Source: Isoetes taiwanensis | Lineage: Eukaryota > Streptophyta > Lycopodiopsida > Isoetales > Isoetaceae | NCBI GenBank assembly: GCA_021234155.1 | Contig: JAJEKV010000008.1 | Span: 23,095,106 to 23,159,105 of the forward strand | Length of the DNA stretch: 64,000 nucleotides | Direction: 5' to 3' | Part shown: piece after piece, positions 53,746 to 64,000 of the stretch | Numbering within the stretch: the first letter of the stretch is position 1 | How the letters are laid out: each line of letters starts with the position of its first letter | Position numbers and translations under genes: made by a program | The notes under the pieces: generated by a model | The model's input: the letters and a program-made list of their open reading frames with translations, nothing else | Told to the model about the DNA's origin: nothing | Databases searched by the model: none

Positions 53746-53882
53746 TCTAACTGGGACCACTCAACTGATCTCATCCACTTCCGATTTGGTGTTATAGTTG
53801 GTAATCCTTCCTTCTGCTAGAGTCAATGGTTCCTTCGTAATAGGCAGGATCGTCTTCATTCCTCATCGAACCTAAAACGTAT

Positions 53883-54154
53883 TATGTTCGGCTCAGCACT
53901 TTTGGACGAAATATCTGGAACGACCTCAAAAGCCAATTTTTTGCGGTGCTTTGACCGGTTCCCGAAATTAACTCCAGGAGCCAACCGGGTTCGCCCAAGC
54001 GAACCCCAAGAATTCGCCTATGTTCGGCTCAGCACTTTTGGACGAAATATCTGGAACGACCTCAAAAGCCAATTTTTTGCGGTGCTTTGACCGGTTCCCG
54101 AAATTAACTCCAGGAGCCAACCGGGTTCGCCCAAGCGAACCCCAAGAATTCGCC
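53883..54154. repeat. Exact 136-bp tandem duplication with palindromes
   Basis: Units 53883-54018 and 54019-54154 starting TATGTTCGGCTCAGCAC and ending AAGAATTCGCC. Each unit contains GTTCGCCCAAGCGAACCCC. Confidence 0.92.
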
Positions 54155-54700
54155 AGTTTAACCGAACCGGCCCGGATACAAGGGCAAGCCCTCGACGTGG
54201 CGGGAGTATCAGCGGGTAAGATTTTGCATGGCGGTCAGCACGGTTCGCCCAAAGCGAACCCAAACGTTCGCCAACCGTGTGATGGCATTGATTGTACCGG
54301 GTTATGGTTAACTTTTGCGGGTTCGCCAAAGCTAACCCCGGGCGGGGCCATTATTACTGATCGAAGCTTGTGTCGTTCGGAGGTCGCCGGATCGCCGACC
54401 GGCCTTGCGGGTTCTAAGCCAGATCCACGGCCGGGCCACAAGCACGTGGGTTGACTGGCCATAAATGGGTTGTCAGGGTTGTCGGGGTTCCAATGGTGGG
54501 GCTAATCGCTAGCCAAGGTGGAAACAATTGCAGTTGCCAAAATGGAAAAAATTGCAGGTGCCATTAACATGGTCGAAGGGGTTCGCCCAGGCGAAGCCAG
54601 GATATCACACGTTGAACAACTTCAGCCCGTGGAAAGATTCGCCTGGGCGAATCCATCTGCGAGCCAAAGGGCTATTTATGGGCGCGCGCAGCCGTTGTAG
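54100..54700. repeat. Third region of TTCGCC/GGCGAA palindrome family
   Basis: Related in phrase order to the arms at 1786 and 4293 (CCAGGAGCCAACCGGGTTCGCC). Palindromes occur at about 53986, 54122, 54243 (TTCGCCCAAAGCGAA), 54580 (TTCGCCCAGGCGAA) and 54637 (TTCGCCTGGGCGAA). No gene recognised; open frames follow the repeat. Confidence 0.7.
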
Positions 54701-55274
54701 CCATTGTGTTCGTTTGGGTGGTTTTGCTTCGCGCGACCGCAGGTGCTAGAGCAGGTGCAGGTGCAGGTGCTATAGCAGGTGCTTGTTCTGTGTATGTGAA
54801 CTGTTAGTTGTTGTGTTATTTTGGTGTTTGGACACTAGGTTTTGGTGATTTGCTTCATGTTCCCGTTTGTTCACTCTTGTGTATTGAGGATAGTCTTGAG
54901 CTGTATCTTCGATGTTAATACTGTTGTTTTATTGATAATGTGTATTGTAGGCCTGCTTGTTGTCTGCAATTGATGCTCACATTGATCTTGTTATGCTGAT
55001 TATGTTATTTCTCTAGTAATTTGGGGGAGATCCCACATGTGTCTGGCTAATGCCATGTGTACGGACAGGGTGTCATTGGGAGATCCCAATGGTCATTAGT
55101 TTGAATGGTTAAGATTTTTTTTTTTAATTCGTGGAGTGACCGATTAGGATGGACTGACCGATTAGGATGGACAATATTGACCATAGGCTTTTTTTTTGGC
55201 ATTTACCATAGGCTATTTTCTTTTTTGAAGAACCATTGGAAATTGATAATGGTTGTAAATATTAATGGTTTGTA
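54700..55274. other. Non-coding stretch with GCAGGTGCAGGTGC microrepeat
   Basis: Short GCAGGTGCAGGTGC repeats at 54750-54780, then T/G-rich DNA, and a doubled GACTGACCGATTAGGATGGA-type phrase near 55137-55170. No gene seen. Confidence 0.5.
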
Positions 55275-55483
55275 AATTTTAATGGTGTTTGGGTGAAAGT
55301 ATGCTGGTGGGTAGCAAAAAAACGCGACCCCAGCACCCAGCACCAGCACCCTTCATACTACTTTTTCCACCCTTCACCAATTGAAGTGTAACCTATGCTA
55401 TGCCTGTCACAATTTTAATGGTGTTTGGGTGAAAGTATGCTGGTGGGTAGCAAAAAAACGCGACCCCAGCACCCAGCACCAGC
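55275..55483. repeat. 136-bp-spaced duplication (about 73 bp copied)
   Basis: AATTTTAATGGTGTTTGGG at 55275 and 55411; copies agree to CAGCACCAGC. Confidence 0.88.
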
Positions 55484-55496
55484 GAACTTTGAATTT

Positions 55497-55768
55497 GTAA
55501 TTTCGAACCGTGCTCCCCACCTTTTGCTACTCCGGCCAAATAGAAGAAGCTCTAGAATTTCCCGATTCACTCCAAGCTTAGTATTCCAAAACTCAAACGC
55601 CAAAAACTATGGTGAAGAAGGTTGTTAATCCGGTAATTTCGAACCGTGCTCCCCACCTTTTGCTACTCCGGCCAAATAGAAGAAGCTCTAGAATTTCCCG
55701 ATTCACTCCAAGCTTAGTATTCCAAAACTCAAACGCCAAAAACTATGGTGAAGAAGGTTGTTAATCCG
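55497..55768. repeat. Exact 136-bp tandem duplication
   Basis: Units 55497-55632 and 55633-55768 starting GTAATTTCGAACCGTG and ending GTTGTTAATCCG. It is the last duplication of this kind in the window. Confidence 0.92.
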
Positions 55769-55779
55769 GCGGCTCGGCC

Positions 55780-57780
55780 CGGCAATTCCAATGGATGCCA
55801 TGCGCTTGGATAAGCAAAATGCAAATCCAATTTTGATGGCTTATGGTGCCCTGTTAATTTGTTTTTCTTGATTTCTTTCAGCCCAGAAGGAACATGCCCC
55901 TAAGACCCGACCTGGCTGATTGCCGAGCGAGGAGGACTTCCATGCCTACGCGGGTCTATCAAACGAGGGTGTGCATCCCTCTCAATTTCGAACGGATGTG
56001 ATATCGCAGCGAGAATATAATGAGGTTTGGGACACCAATGGTGTCATTAGAACAAGACATCCATCGACAAAATAAGGCCCGAGTAACGAAGAAGCTCTAA
56101 TTGGTACATTGAGCAAGATATACCGGAAAGGATTGAAGAAAGAGAAGTAAGGAAGGCGGTTTCCTTTTTATTCGCATTCAACAACAACCGCAAGAGGGCC
56201 AAGCGGGATCCAGAAAATTTCAAGGTCAATTGGGCAGCGGTGGCGGCAAAAGCGAGCCTATTCGAGCAAGGTCAAAAGTGAACCCGGCACCCGGTGGCCT
56301 GTGAACCACGTTAGAGCCCAACAAATCACAGCGGAACAACGGCACACGAAAGCATTGCGAGAAAAGCGGCCTCGAAAGAACGCTTCTGTAAAATTAGAAG
56401 GGAGGTTGTCATTCGGGAGTACTTCAATGTGTCAAGAACATTCGGCTTATGGGGGAAAATATTTCCCGTCGGAAAGCATGATCCAAGATATCGGGAAGCC
56501 CTAAAATTCGTGAGAATGACCTAGTGTCAAAGAAGGAACACTTTGCACAATCTGGGGCAAAGGGAAGCTTCTTCTCTGCGGAGGGAAGTTGAAGACCATA
56601 AAGGATAATATTGCGTCTTCAAGCCACGCCGGATCCTAATCGGTGTCTCTGCTGAGATTCATACTTTGGAGAGGAGAAAGATATGGCGTAATATATGTTG
56701 AAGTCCCTACTTGAAATGGGGGTGGGCCAATAGATCAAACACATGTAGAAAAGGTGGCTGCACTAAGCTGGCTGAGATTGCCAACAACGAGTCCCTCCTT
56801 GCAAAAGCCCAAGAAGACTTAAAAAGAATGTCACCCGCCGAGGGAGATGACCAAGAGAAATGATGGTGGTGAAAGCATCACTCCAATACCATTAGATTGC
56901 CAATTGGAGATGAGGAGAGATGCTCCACGTGGTCTTGCATTCCGGGATGATTACACCCTCACTGCGGATGAAATGTGGACATCATTATCACGTTAAGTCG
57001 CACCCGGTTTGCTCATGGAAAAAGGATCTTTGCCTCGAGTGGTTTGAGACCATTCCCCTCGGGCTTAGTGCGGGGAAATAGGTAAGCTTAATGATAAAGC
57101 GAGGAAGTGTTGCATCTTTGGAGCGACTCACAAAACCGAGAAGAAGATAATTGATGTTGATGAGCATGTAGACACAACTCCCGGTAGCGGCGAGGGAAAA
57201 GGAAACTTGACAAATCACACAAAAAGTAAAAGGACCCAGGATCAATAAAGCACAAGTCCACAAGGGTTCACACCCACAGCCAAGACATGGGAAAAAAGGT
57301 ACATGCCGTTTTCAGGCTCGATTTTGAATTGATGACATCGGAAGGTCTTTGTAGACATTGGACGACAAACTACCAAAGACTCTTTAGCACTACTGCGGCA
57401 CTTGGCGGCCAGTCTTTGGGAGACACAAAGCATCTTTGAATCCAAGGGAGATTCAAGTAGTAGTGATGGTGCCAACAATTATAGTATAGTTCCAAATTCA
57501 TGCATTTTGCCTCTACAAAGGCCTCCTCTAACACTGTTGCTGCGGGGAAGGAAAAGCGATGGCGAAGATGTCGGCAATCGATTCGAGACGATCGTTAGCG
57601 GTGAAACGGGTTGACACGGTCCAAGGGCAGGAAGGTTGTGGAAGAAGAAAGTGAGGGTGAGTCGAGGAAAATGACCTTGATGAGGGCGTCCCCATAGAAG
57701 TAGCATTTGGAAAGAAAAACATGGCTAATGTAATTTTGCCTTATGTATTTCAGGGCAAGCAAACCTTGATTTTGCAAGAC
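55780..57780 (+). other. Unrecognised coding-like stretch, many short frames
   Basis: The plus strand shows several medium frames with charged, protein-like composition. Examples are EDFHAYAGLSNEGVHPSQF around 55930, VWDTNGVIRTRHPSTK around 56020, AQQITAEQRHTKALREKRPR around 56320, and PLDCQLEMRRDAPRGLAF around 56900. They are broken by stops and shifts, and I recognise no family. It may be the relic of another transposon gene; the following segments carry a phosphatase fragment and a transposase-like relic. Confidence 0.3.
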
Positions 57781-58520
57781 AACCCTAAACCATCAGCCAA
57801 AAAGGTTTTTGTTCAAACAATTAATATATTTGATCCTGTTTTATTCCACCTTTAATGTGCAAATTTTGGTTTGGATTATTCAACTTAGGATTCTCGTAAA
57901 AAACTTGTCTTGAGAAAAAAAGGCAGACCAATGGTTATACTTAGTGAATCGATGAAGAAGACAATCTGAGATAAAAAGTGCCGGCCTGAAACTCTAACAT
58001 ACAAAAGGTGCTGTTATCTGTTATATTTCAGAATGTGTTTCAGGAATTTGGGTTGTTAATTGCAGCTCATCCTTGCATGCGGGGAGAACAAGGCAGTCGT
58101 GAATGAAGAAAAGGGGACAAAGGCAAAGCAAGGGTTCGCGATAGGGGGAAACACCCATACATTGGGGCGGGGAGATACCAATAAGGATGAATCGACTATG
58201 GCTATCGGCACTCTCCATCATCTGGTAGCAAAGATAAAGCGAGAGTCCGGCGGAGGTTGCGGGTTTGTCGGCACCTCCTCGATAGCACTTCCTAAAGAGT
58301 CCAACACACATTGTAAAGCCACTGGACAAACGCGCAAAGACACACATCGGCAGTGGTTGCAAACGTCCAAGGATGGACACCTGGGCGGAAGTTGATGGTG
58401 CTGGGCGTAAATGGTGTATCGCACGCGGACACAACTGAGAGGAGAATGAGCGCGGGAAAATCTTGCCTCCACCACAAACCAAGCATGTTGTAAAAGCGCA
58501 AATAAGTACCTCATTTGCGG

Positions 58521-58895
58521 ACAGGGGTATCATGAGTTTGTGGAGTGGGAGCGCTGCAGAGGTTTGATATTGTTATTTGGAGTGCTTCTCTACTTTGGAA
58601 TACAAGGGATATGGTGGATGCATTGTTCCACGATTTGCGGACCCAGATTCTTGAAGGTTTATGGTCAAGAGCATTGCTATGCATGCAAGCATCCAAACGG
58701 ACCGAAAAGCGATTTTTTCAAGGAGTTGAAGGTTGTACTTGAGGATTTTCCTCAAAATCATGGTATGATTTTCTTGGTTGATGACGACCTACACAAAGGG
58801 TTTCTAAACCCTGCACACACAACCCTTCCCATTATGCCTTTCAAGGGGCAAGAAGAGGACAACTTTTTGCGAGAAGTTTGTGTGTCCAACTTTGG
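58521..58895 (+). pseudogene. FCP1/NLI-interacting-factor-like phosphatase fragment
   Basis: These HAD-fold phosphatases dephosphorylate proteins such as the RNA polymerase II tail. Three frame segments join into one domain: YHEFVEWERC, then FDIVIWSASLLWNTRDMVDA with LFHDLRTQIL, then GQEHCYACKHP with SDFFKELKVVLEDFP, GMIFLVDDDLHKGFLNPAHT and MPFKGQEEDNFL. The D-IVIWSA, FFK-LK and LVDD segments correspond to motifs II to IV of the family. Two frameshifts (about 58559 and 58665) break it. Motif I (DLDGTL-type), with the nucleophile Asp, was not found upstream, so it is not expected to be active. Confidence 0.65.
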
Positions 58896-59099
58896 AATAC
58901 TTGTCTTCCCCATCTTTGTCTGAGGAAACAATCTCCGCAGTTGACATCAGCGATGCATGGTTGGAAAGGAGGCGGTTGTAGTCTTTGGATTCTTGCCTCA
59001 ACAACTATCTTGTCTCGGCCTACTATATCCTCAATGCTCCATTAGAAGTACAAAGGCATTTCTTTGGGCACCCTTCTGGCGACCCGGCATGACTCAAGA

Positions 59100-60290
59100 A
59101 CCGATGACTCATGAAGTAACCATTATACAGTACTTTTTGTAATATATATGTATGATTACTTTGTCTTATCTTGGTATTGAGTGATATTGAGTGATGTTCT
59201 AATCTTGAGTGTACAATTTTACGTAATATATATCAAGCTTACTCTCAATACTACAAGCATTGTTTCCAATACTAAGATACTCAATAATTCAAACCAATAC
59301 TACAAACATTGTCTTGGGGGCATTGTCTCCAATACAATGATCAAAATTTGAGACAAGTACACAAGTAACTCTGATTTGTTACAATGATAAAACAACTAGG
59401 CCAAGCATATTCAACTTTCATATGGCGGTGTCAAGGATCATCGGTGAGTAGCTTTGTTCAAGGGAAAATCTGTTGGTGCGGGGAATCGATTCATCTCAAA
59501 CTTGATAGGCGTCGTGATGACTGTCTTGGAAAGTCGGGCCTTTGTCTTCAAGTAGCTCCCAACTACCATCTGGTGGGAAAGCATAGTACAAACCAGCCAA
59601 CACATGTTCATCCACATTGAAGGTCGACCCGGCTATCCTTGACAATTCTGTCAAGGATATGCCTCGACTTAACACATTTGACCACATAGAAATGCATTCT
59701 CGATTTCCGCTTTCGGCTACTAGCGACAAAGTTATCACCTTCCTCTACGTTTCGGGATAGCCATTCTCCATCACCTTCAAAAATGCCTCATCGATTTTCG
59801 TCTTGATTACCTTCACCCGGTAGACTTATCGGCTTTAGTGTAACATATTTCCAATTCTTCAATCGTGCTTGTTCACACAAGATGACCGATTTCCTTTCAA
59901 GCAGTTACCCACGAAACAACTTAAACCTCTATGAGCCACCCTTGTGCTTGATTTGGCCAAGTATGTCGGGATCTTTGTGTATTTGCTTGGTCCCTTCCAC
60001 CACAGCGCGATCCGGTAGTGCGTCTATCAACATCATCCTTTCCAATTACCCGAAGTACACGCAAGGAAACAACAAGTATTGCATCTCACGACGGCAAACA
60101 TAATCGGCACTACTCATCCGCGGTACAGCCAGTTCTGAGACGACGCTTAAAGCGGATGAAAGCACTATTGGCACATTCTGGCCGGTTCTGGGCGGCACTA
60201 CTCAGCGAAACGGCGGATGAAAGCATAATACCTTTTGATGTCCCGTTGTTGGTACCTTCATTCCAGTGAGTTGCGAATTCACATGCATCA
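59100..60290. other. No recognised gene; short tandem phrases
   Basis: CAATACTACAAGCATTG and CAATACTACAAACATTG lie 55-60 bp apart at 59244-59310, and GCGGATGAAAGCA occurs twice (60152 and 60213). Minus-strand frame 59738-59496 (NVDEHVLAGLYYAFPPDGSW) looks protein-like and may belong to the transposase-like relic upstream of it, but I cannot assign it. Confidence 0.35.
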
Positions 60291-60313
60291 GCAGCACCCT
60301 AAATCTCACCCCA

Positions 60314-60687
60314 TCATGCTTGGCTGCTCTCTAGTGAATGCCCCTTAAGGGACTGCCCTTGCCCATCGTGCTCTCCCTTACCATGGGCTGTCCCAAAGAA
60401 ATTCCATACTATTTCCTTCCCTAGCTCATGGTGATATCTTGGTAGGAAATAGAATGGTAGGGCAGATTTGAATTGGCTAGAACAACCATCGACCAAACTA
60501 TATGCACGGAGAAATCTACACCATTTGATACAAGCCATGAATTGTGCTTTCTAAGGCAGTCTTTGCACAAAAGAGTGTCATGAAGCTTGTCATCACTCAA
60601 GTAAAAATGGGTTTCCTTCAATAGCTTTCGATCCCAGGCGATGTCCATCCTATATCGTGATGTGGGCCGAGAATTGTTATCGGTCAT
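60314..60687 (-). pseudogene. Transposase-like protein relic (HGKGEHDG family), copy 2
   Basis: Two overlapping minus frames read KLLKETHFYLSDDKLHDTLL with KDCLRKHNSWLVSNG, then SLVDGCSSQFKSALPFYFLP and EIVWNFFGTAHGKGEHDGQG. Segment by segment this matches copy 1 at 27975-28274, with conserved KETH.Y.SDD, DG..SQFK....FYF, WNFFG..HGKGEHDG. One frameshift separates the halves. Conservation between two distant copies shows this is a dispersed coding family. A DDE-type transposase is my inference. Confidence 0.5.
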
Positions 60688-61028
60688 TGTGCCAATCTTT
60701 GGCTTTGAACCTCCCTTTGTATTTTTATCTTTGTAATTCTCTGCAAAATCAATTTACGAAACAATGGTGTCATCTTGGATATTGTCCGGGCAACTCTGAA
60801 TTGCATGGCACGCCATCTAGCCTGTAATTGTGTGGCGCGAATATCTTCAATGTGGAACGCGGATATGAAATGAAATCCTTCAATGGCATTCTCTTGTAAG
60901 ACAATCGAGGGTGGCTTTGGTCCTTTTTTTTTTCCCCTTGCCATTTGAGGTCTCATCTTGTCTTTGCGACTGCTGATGTGTCCCACCAGCTTGCTTGGAT
61001 TTCTTACTTTTGTTTCCCTTCTTCTCAA
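60684..61028 (-). CDS. Unrecognised basic 114-residue frame
   Basis: It starts MRRRETKVRNPSKLVGHISS and runs through ATQLQARWRAMQFRVARTIS to a stop just before the transposase-like relic on the same strand. Very basic and rich in Arg/Lys, with a GKKKGPKP patch like a nuclear signal. It may be the N-terminal side of the same transposon protein. A 72-bp tandem phrase (CTTGTCTTTGCGAC) lies at its upstream edge. Confidence 0.3.
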   Translation of the reverse strand: MRRRETKVRNPSKLVGHISSRKDKMRPQMARGKKKGPKPPSIVLQENAIEGFHFISAFHIEDIRATQLQARWRAMQFRVARTISKMTPLFRKLILQRITKIKIQREVQSQRLAQ

Positions 61029-62146
61029 CTTGTCTTTGCGACTTCGGTTTGTGTCCCACCGACTACCTTGGATTTCTTACTTTTGTTTCCCTTCTTGGTG
61101 GCATTGGCTCTTTTCTTTTCTGCGCCACGGCACCTCCTATTGTAGCGATCTGCAACTCCACCGGCCTCTTACATCTCCCGCTGGAATGCGTAACAAAGGT
61201 GCGTAGCATAAAGCGAGAAGATTAAGCGCAAGTTGAAAGCACAAAAGCGTTTTCGGCCGGATGGCGGCACATATCGGCATGTTGCGGCATGCAATAAAGA
61301 GAGTATTACCTTTTCAAAGCGTCTTCCATTCAAGCAAGAACTCATGATTCTCTCTCTCTCTTGGACATTATATAGGAAGAGTTTTTTATGCCACACCGAC
61401 ATATGCGCATCAAGCGGTCATGTTTATGCCATTCTTCACCCTCAGCTCTTGTTGCAAACCCACGACCCTCGAGCTCATTTGGTTGAGTCATACATATATT
61501 GGTGGCGGAACCGTCTCACCAGGTCCACGGACCTCATGGGTGCACTTGCACTCTTCACCATGAAATCAATTTTAGCTAACCTTAATGCATTGAGGGGCTA
61601 CCTGGCATACTCCAACTTCATATGGTATATGCAACAGCGGGTTTCCCTTTACGATACTTTCTTTACATAAATAGGCTTCAACTTACCGAAAGCCTTTAAG
61701 CAAGCGGGGTGTTAGGGATGTGCCTTTTTGTATTGTTGAAATAGCTCGGTGAATGGTGGCCGTTGGTTAGAAATATTTATGCAACAATAGCAAAGAAAAA
61801 TTTGTATGGAAACTTATTTTGTGTGACCTCCATAAGGTGCAAGGGATAAGAAATTCGGGCTTGACTCTCCAACGGTGTTCACAACATCTTTCTTGCAAGG
61901 AGGGACTACTGCTATTTTGCTTTCGATTACGTTATGCTTTGATTTGCAAAGGGGTGAGAGAATCGCACCTCAACCTCCTTTGGAAGCTAGACCACGGACC
62001 ATTTCAAGGGCGGCTTCCGATTTTTCTTAATCGGCCGGTTGCAATTGTTGACCTCATGCAACCTATCATAAAAATATTGCACATTAATCAATGAACATAT
62101 CTCATCCGGCATCACTTTCAGCGAGATACAAGCACTTAAAAAGCGC

Positions 62147-62946
62147 TTAAAAAGAAGCCGCGGGCATGAAAGCAAAATTAGATGCACCTAACAGCCCTGC
62201 CATAGTGGAATTGCATCTCGATTTTGTGGAAAAGCCATCACCCGGTGTCGAGGTTACGGCTCTCCAAACATCATGGTTCCTTTGCCTCTTTGTGGCTGCC
62301 ATTGTCATTTCAAGTTGTTGGCGGCACCCGCTGCCTTGCACTCCTTTGGATTTGGCAAAATTCGAGGTTACGAGATTTCCATTTAGGTGGTGATGAACCA
62401 CCCTCTTCATCACATCGGCCTTGAGTTGGTGAATGTTTTTGGTGAGCTTATTGAAGTAATCAACTACTTGCTTGGCTATTTCTTGCTGCGTCTCATGCTC
62501 GGATCCTCGGATTCGGCATTTTGCTTTTCTCATCTTATTCCGTATCGTATTCTCTCTTTCTCATTTGCATCAATTTCTTGTAAATTGCGAGGAAGCTGGA
62601 TCTTCGCGTGATATTTCTGTGTTGCATTGACATCCAACAAATCTGGAACAACGTATTGGGATTCATCGGGCCGAAAATCAATGCTAAGCGTGTGATTGCC
62701 TCGAGGGCGGTATCGAGGGGCGCCATGAAATTCTGAGAGAGGGAGGATAAGTGAATTGGAGGAGAAATTTCGCGGGCCATGGCAAGTAATCAATTTGCAG
62801 CGTACCACCACACCACTTAGCGAAAATCCAGCCGCGAAGCCCACAATCATTTTCCTAACGGCTCGTTCGTGAGGTGGGCGTCTGCGGTACATGAAGGGCG
62901 TAAAAGAAATGGCGAGGCGATTCGCCCATCGGCACCGATTAAGCAA
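62147..62946 (-). pseudogene. Unrecognised two-frame protein relic
   Basis: Frame one (62946-62530) starts MLNRCRWANRLAISFTPF and contains FRPDESQYVVPDLLDVNATQ and ANEKERIRYGIR. It overlaps frame two (62533-62147), MRKAKCRIRGSEHETQQEIA with VVDYFNKLTKNIHQLKADVM, by four bases. A single frameshift would make one protein of about 265 residues. The HETQQEIAKQVVDYFNKLT part looks helical, perhaps coiled coil. I recognise no family. Confidence 0.35.
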
Positions 62947-63299
62947 AAGCGAAGTCTGCGATGGCGGGCTAAAACTCTATATAAGCATCGTCCGGGCCGC
63001 ATGCTTTTTACCTACCGACATACTTTCACCCGTTTCTTCAATCAAAGGCTCCGTTGTTTCTTCAATTGAATCAAAGATAATGTTTAAGTAATACAAAATC
63101 TAACCATTCATTGAAGCAGGCGACTATCGCGAGATTTGTCTTTGCGATCGATCACGGCAATAGCGGAGGTTCGTCTTTGTAATAGTTTATATTTGTCTTC
63201 CAAGTAGAGTGCGAGAATGGCGTAGACCGCGGCGACTTCGATGGAGTCGATTTCGGAGAAAAAATGATAGTGAGTATGACCTTCATGACACCGGGATGA

Positions 63300-63617
63300 C
63301 ACAATGTCGAGGAGGGAGGAGCAGGGATGATGATCGGGCGATGGGTGGAACCCGCTGGCCTGTCCACTTCACAAGTTACTCCCACCCAAGATCCCCAAGA
63401 ACTTGTACATGGCCGGCGGTCTCTACCGGACCAGTACAATGGCCGTGTTGCTCCCCGGTGGTGCTTACGCATTCAGCGAGTACGTGTATGGGTTGATGAG
63501 GGCTGTGCCCTCACGGCACACTATGTTCCCCATCCGTCCGAATTAAGTGTTTGCCGATCCCGCCTACCCGGTCCCACAAAAGCGGGAGGGCACCCGTCGA
63601 GAACCATGTTCGGCTGA
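63300..63617 (+). CDS. Unrecognised 96-residue frame
   Basis: It runs from MMIGRWVEPAGLSTSQVTPT through RVRVWVDEGCALTAHYVPHP to a stop at 63617. A frame with good codon variety and conserved-looking Cys and Trp, but no family recognised. The next frame (63619 on) is in the same reading phase after the stop. Confidence 0.3.
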   Translation, partial: HNVEEGGAGMMIGRWVEPAGLSTSQVTPTQDPQELVHGRRSLPDQYNGRVAPRWCLRIQRVRVWVDEGCALTAHYVPHPSELSVCRSRLPGPTKAGGHPSRTMFG

Positions 63618-63618
63618 T

Positions 63619-64000
63619 GATGCGATGGGCTGCATATTGTGAGGAGCTTTGCGATTGGCGATGACTCCGGTGAATCCGGCGAGTTGATTGTACCGTGGCG
63701 TAGCCGGGCCTCACAGCAGGAATACATAATGGCGTGCATGGAAGTGTGCACGTGCAAAAGTGGCCGCACCATGAAGGACAGTGACTTCAACTACTGTGAA
63801 GAGACCACCATGGACCGCCTCGAGCAAAGGGTAATTGAGCTTCAAACTACTTATCGTGTCCGTTTGGTCCATGGGCATCAACGCATGCGGGGTGCAACGG
63901 GTGAGGTTGTGGATGACTATGCCTGCCACCGATGGAGACAACCACACAGGAAGGGGACCCGGGGGGATAGGCAAGTCAGACGGTCGCACCGCAGAGGATG
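63619..64000 (+). CDS. Unrecognised frame open to the window end
   Basis: After a TGA at 63616 and a second at 63619 the frame is open for over 120 codons: CDGLHIVRSFAIGDDSGESG, then MACMEVCTCKSGRTMKDSDF, YCEETTMDRLEQRVIELQTT and VVDDYACHRWRQPHRKG. The Cys-x-Cys pair and LEQRVIELQ (helical) stand out. It runs off the window, so its length is unknown. No family recognised. Confidence 0.35.

Noticed and set aside
58021-58533. 170-codon minus-strand frame
   Set aside because: It is opposite protein-like plus-strand sequence next to the phosphatase fragment and shows no motif of its own.

Overview
This window is nuclear DNA from a land plant with a large, repeat-rich genome. The support is a plant-specific NAC gene, plant-type CNGC, ABCB and DUF309 exons with GT-AG introns, Ty1/copia and other LTR retrotransposons, a Helitron-type terminus, and a complete CACTA (En/Spm) transposon whose ends resemble plant CACTA ends. 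The long AT-rich non-coding stretches would suit a fern, gymnosperm or large-genome angiosperm; the sequence does not settle which. No intact ordinary host gene was found. Most coding matter is transposon-derived or consists of gene fragments.

Layout. 1-5.8 kb: a 60-bp tandem repeat; a NAC gene (minus strand) cut off inside its DNA-binding domain where it meets one of two inverted repeat arms; a copia 5' LTR, primer site and gag relic. 5.8-12.6 kb: AT-rich DNA without genes, holding a 42-bp-arm hairpin and a Helitron-like 3' end at 11519. 12.6-14.7 kb: a partial ABCB transporter and a long inverted repeat. 15.9-20.1 kb, minus strand: exons of a DUF309 protein, an EF-hand exon resembling PSD2/3 and a broken CNGC channel, in an order typical of transposon-shuffled gene fragments. 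20.5-33.2 kb: two related 5' ends of LTR retrotransposons (both minus strand), each with LTR, primer site, six nested hairpins, an internal TATA box and a gag region (clear gag-like ORFs only in the second). Between them lie a transposase-like relic and copia fragments. 33.7-35.2 kb: a copia 3' end.

35.5-52.1 kb: a 16.5-kb CACTA element with near-perfect terminal inverted repeats and an AAA target duplication. Its left half encodes the TNP2-type transposase (transposase-associated, TNP2, DUF4218 and DUF4216 regions). A SET methyltransferase-like domain lies between the first two of these. The middle holds three to four copies of a 1.13-kb GC-rich repeat and a kinase-like reading frame; the right end carries the second (TNPD/Transposase_24-like) gene. 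52.1-64 kb: short repeats, more palindrome-bearing repeats, an FCP1-like phosphatase fragment, a second copy of the transposase-like protein, and unrecognised reading frames.

One pattern cuts across all of this: at least 28 direct duplications whose copies lie exactly 136 bp apart (two more at 137 and 138), inside unrelated sequences. This looks like uncollapsed fixed-length overlaps from assembly, and several apparent gene breaks fall at these sites.
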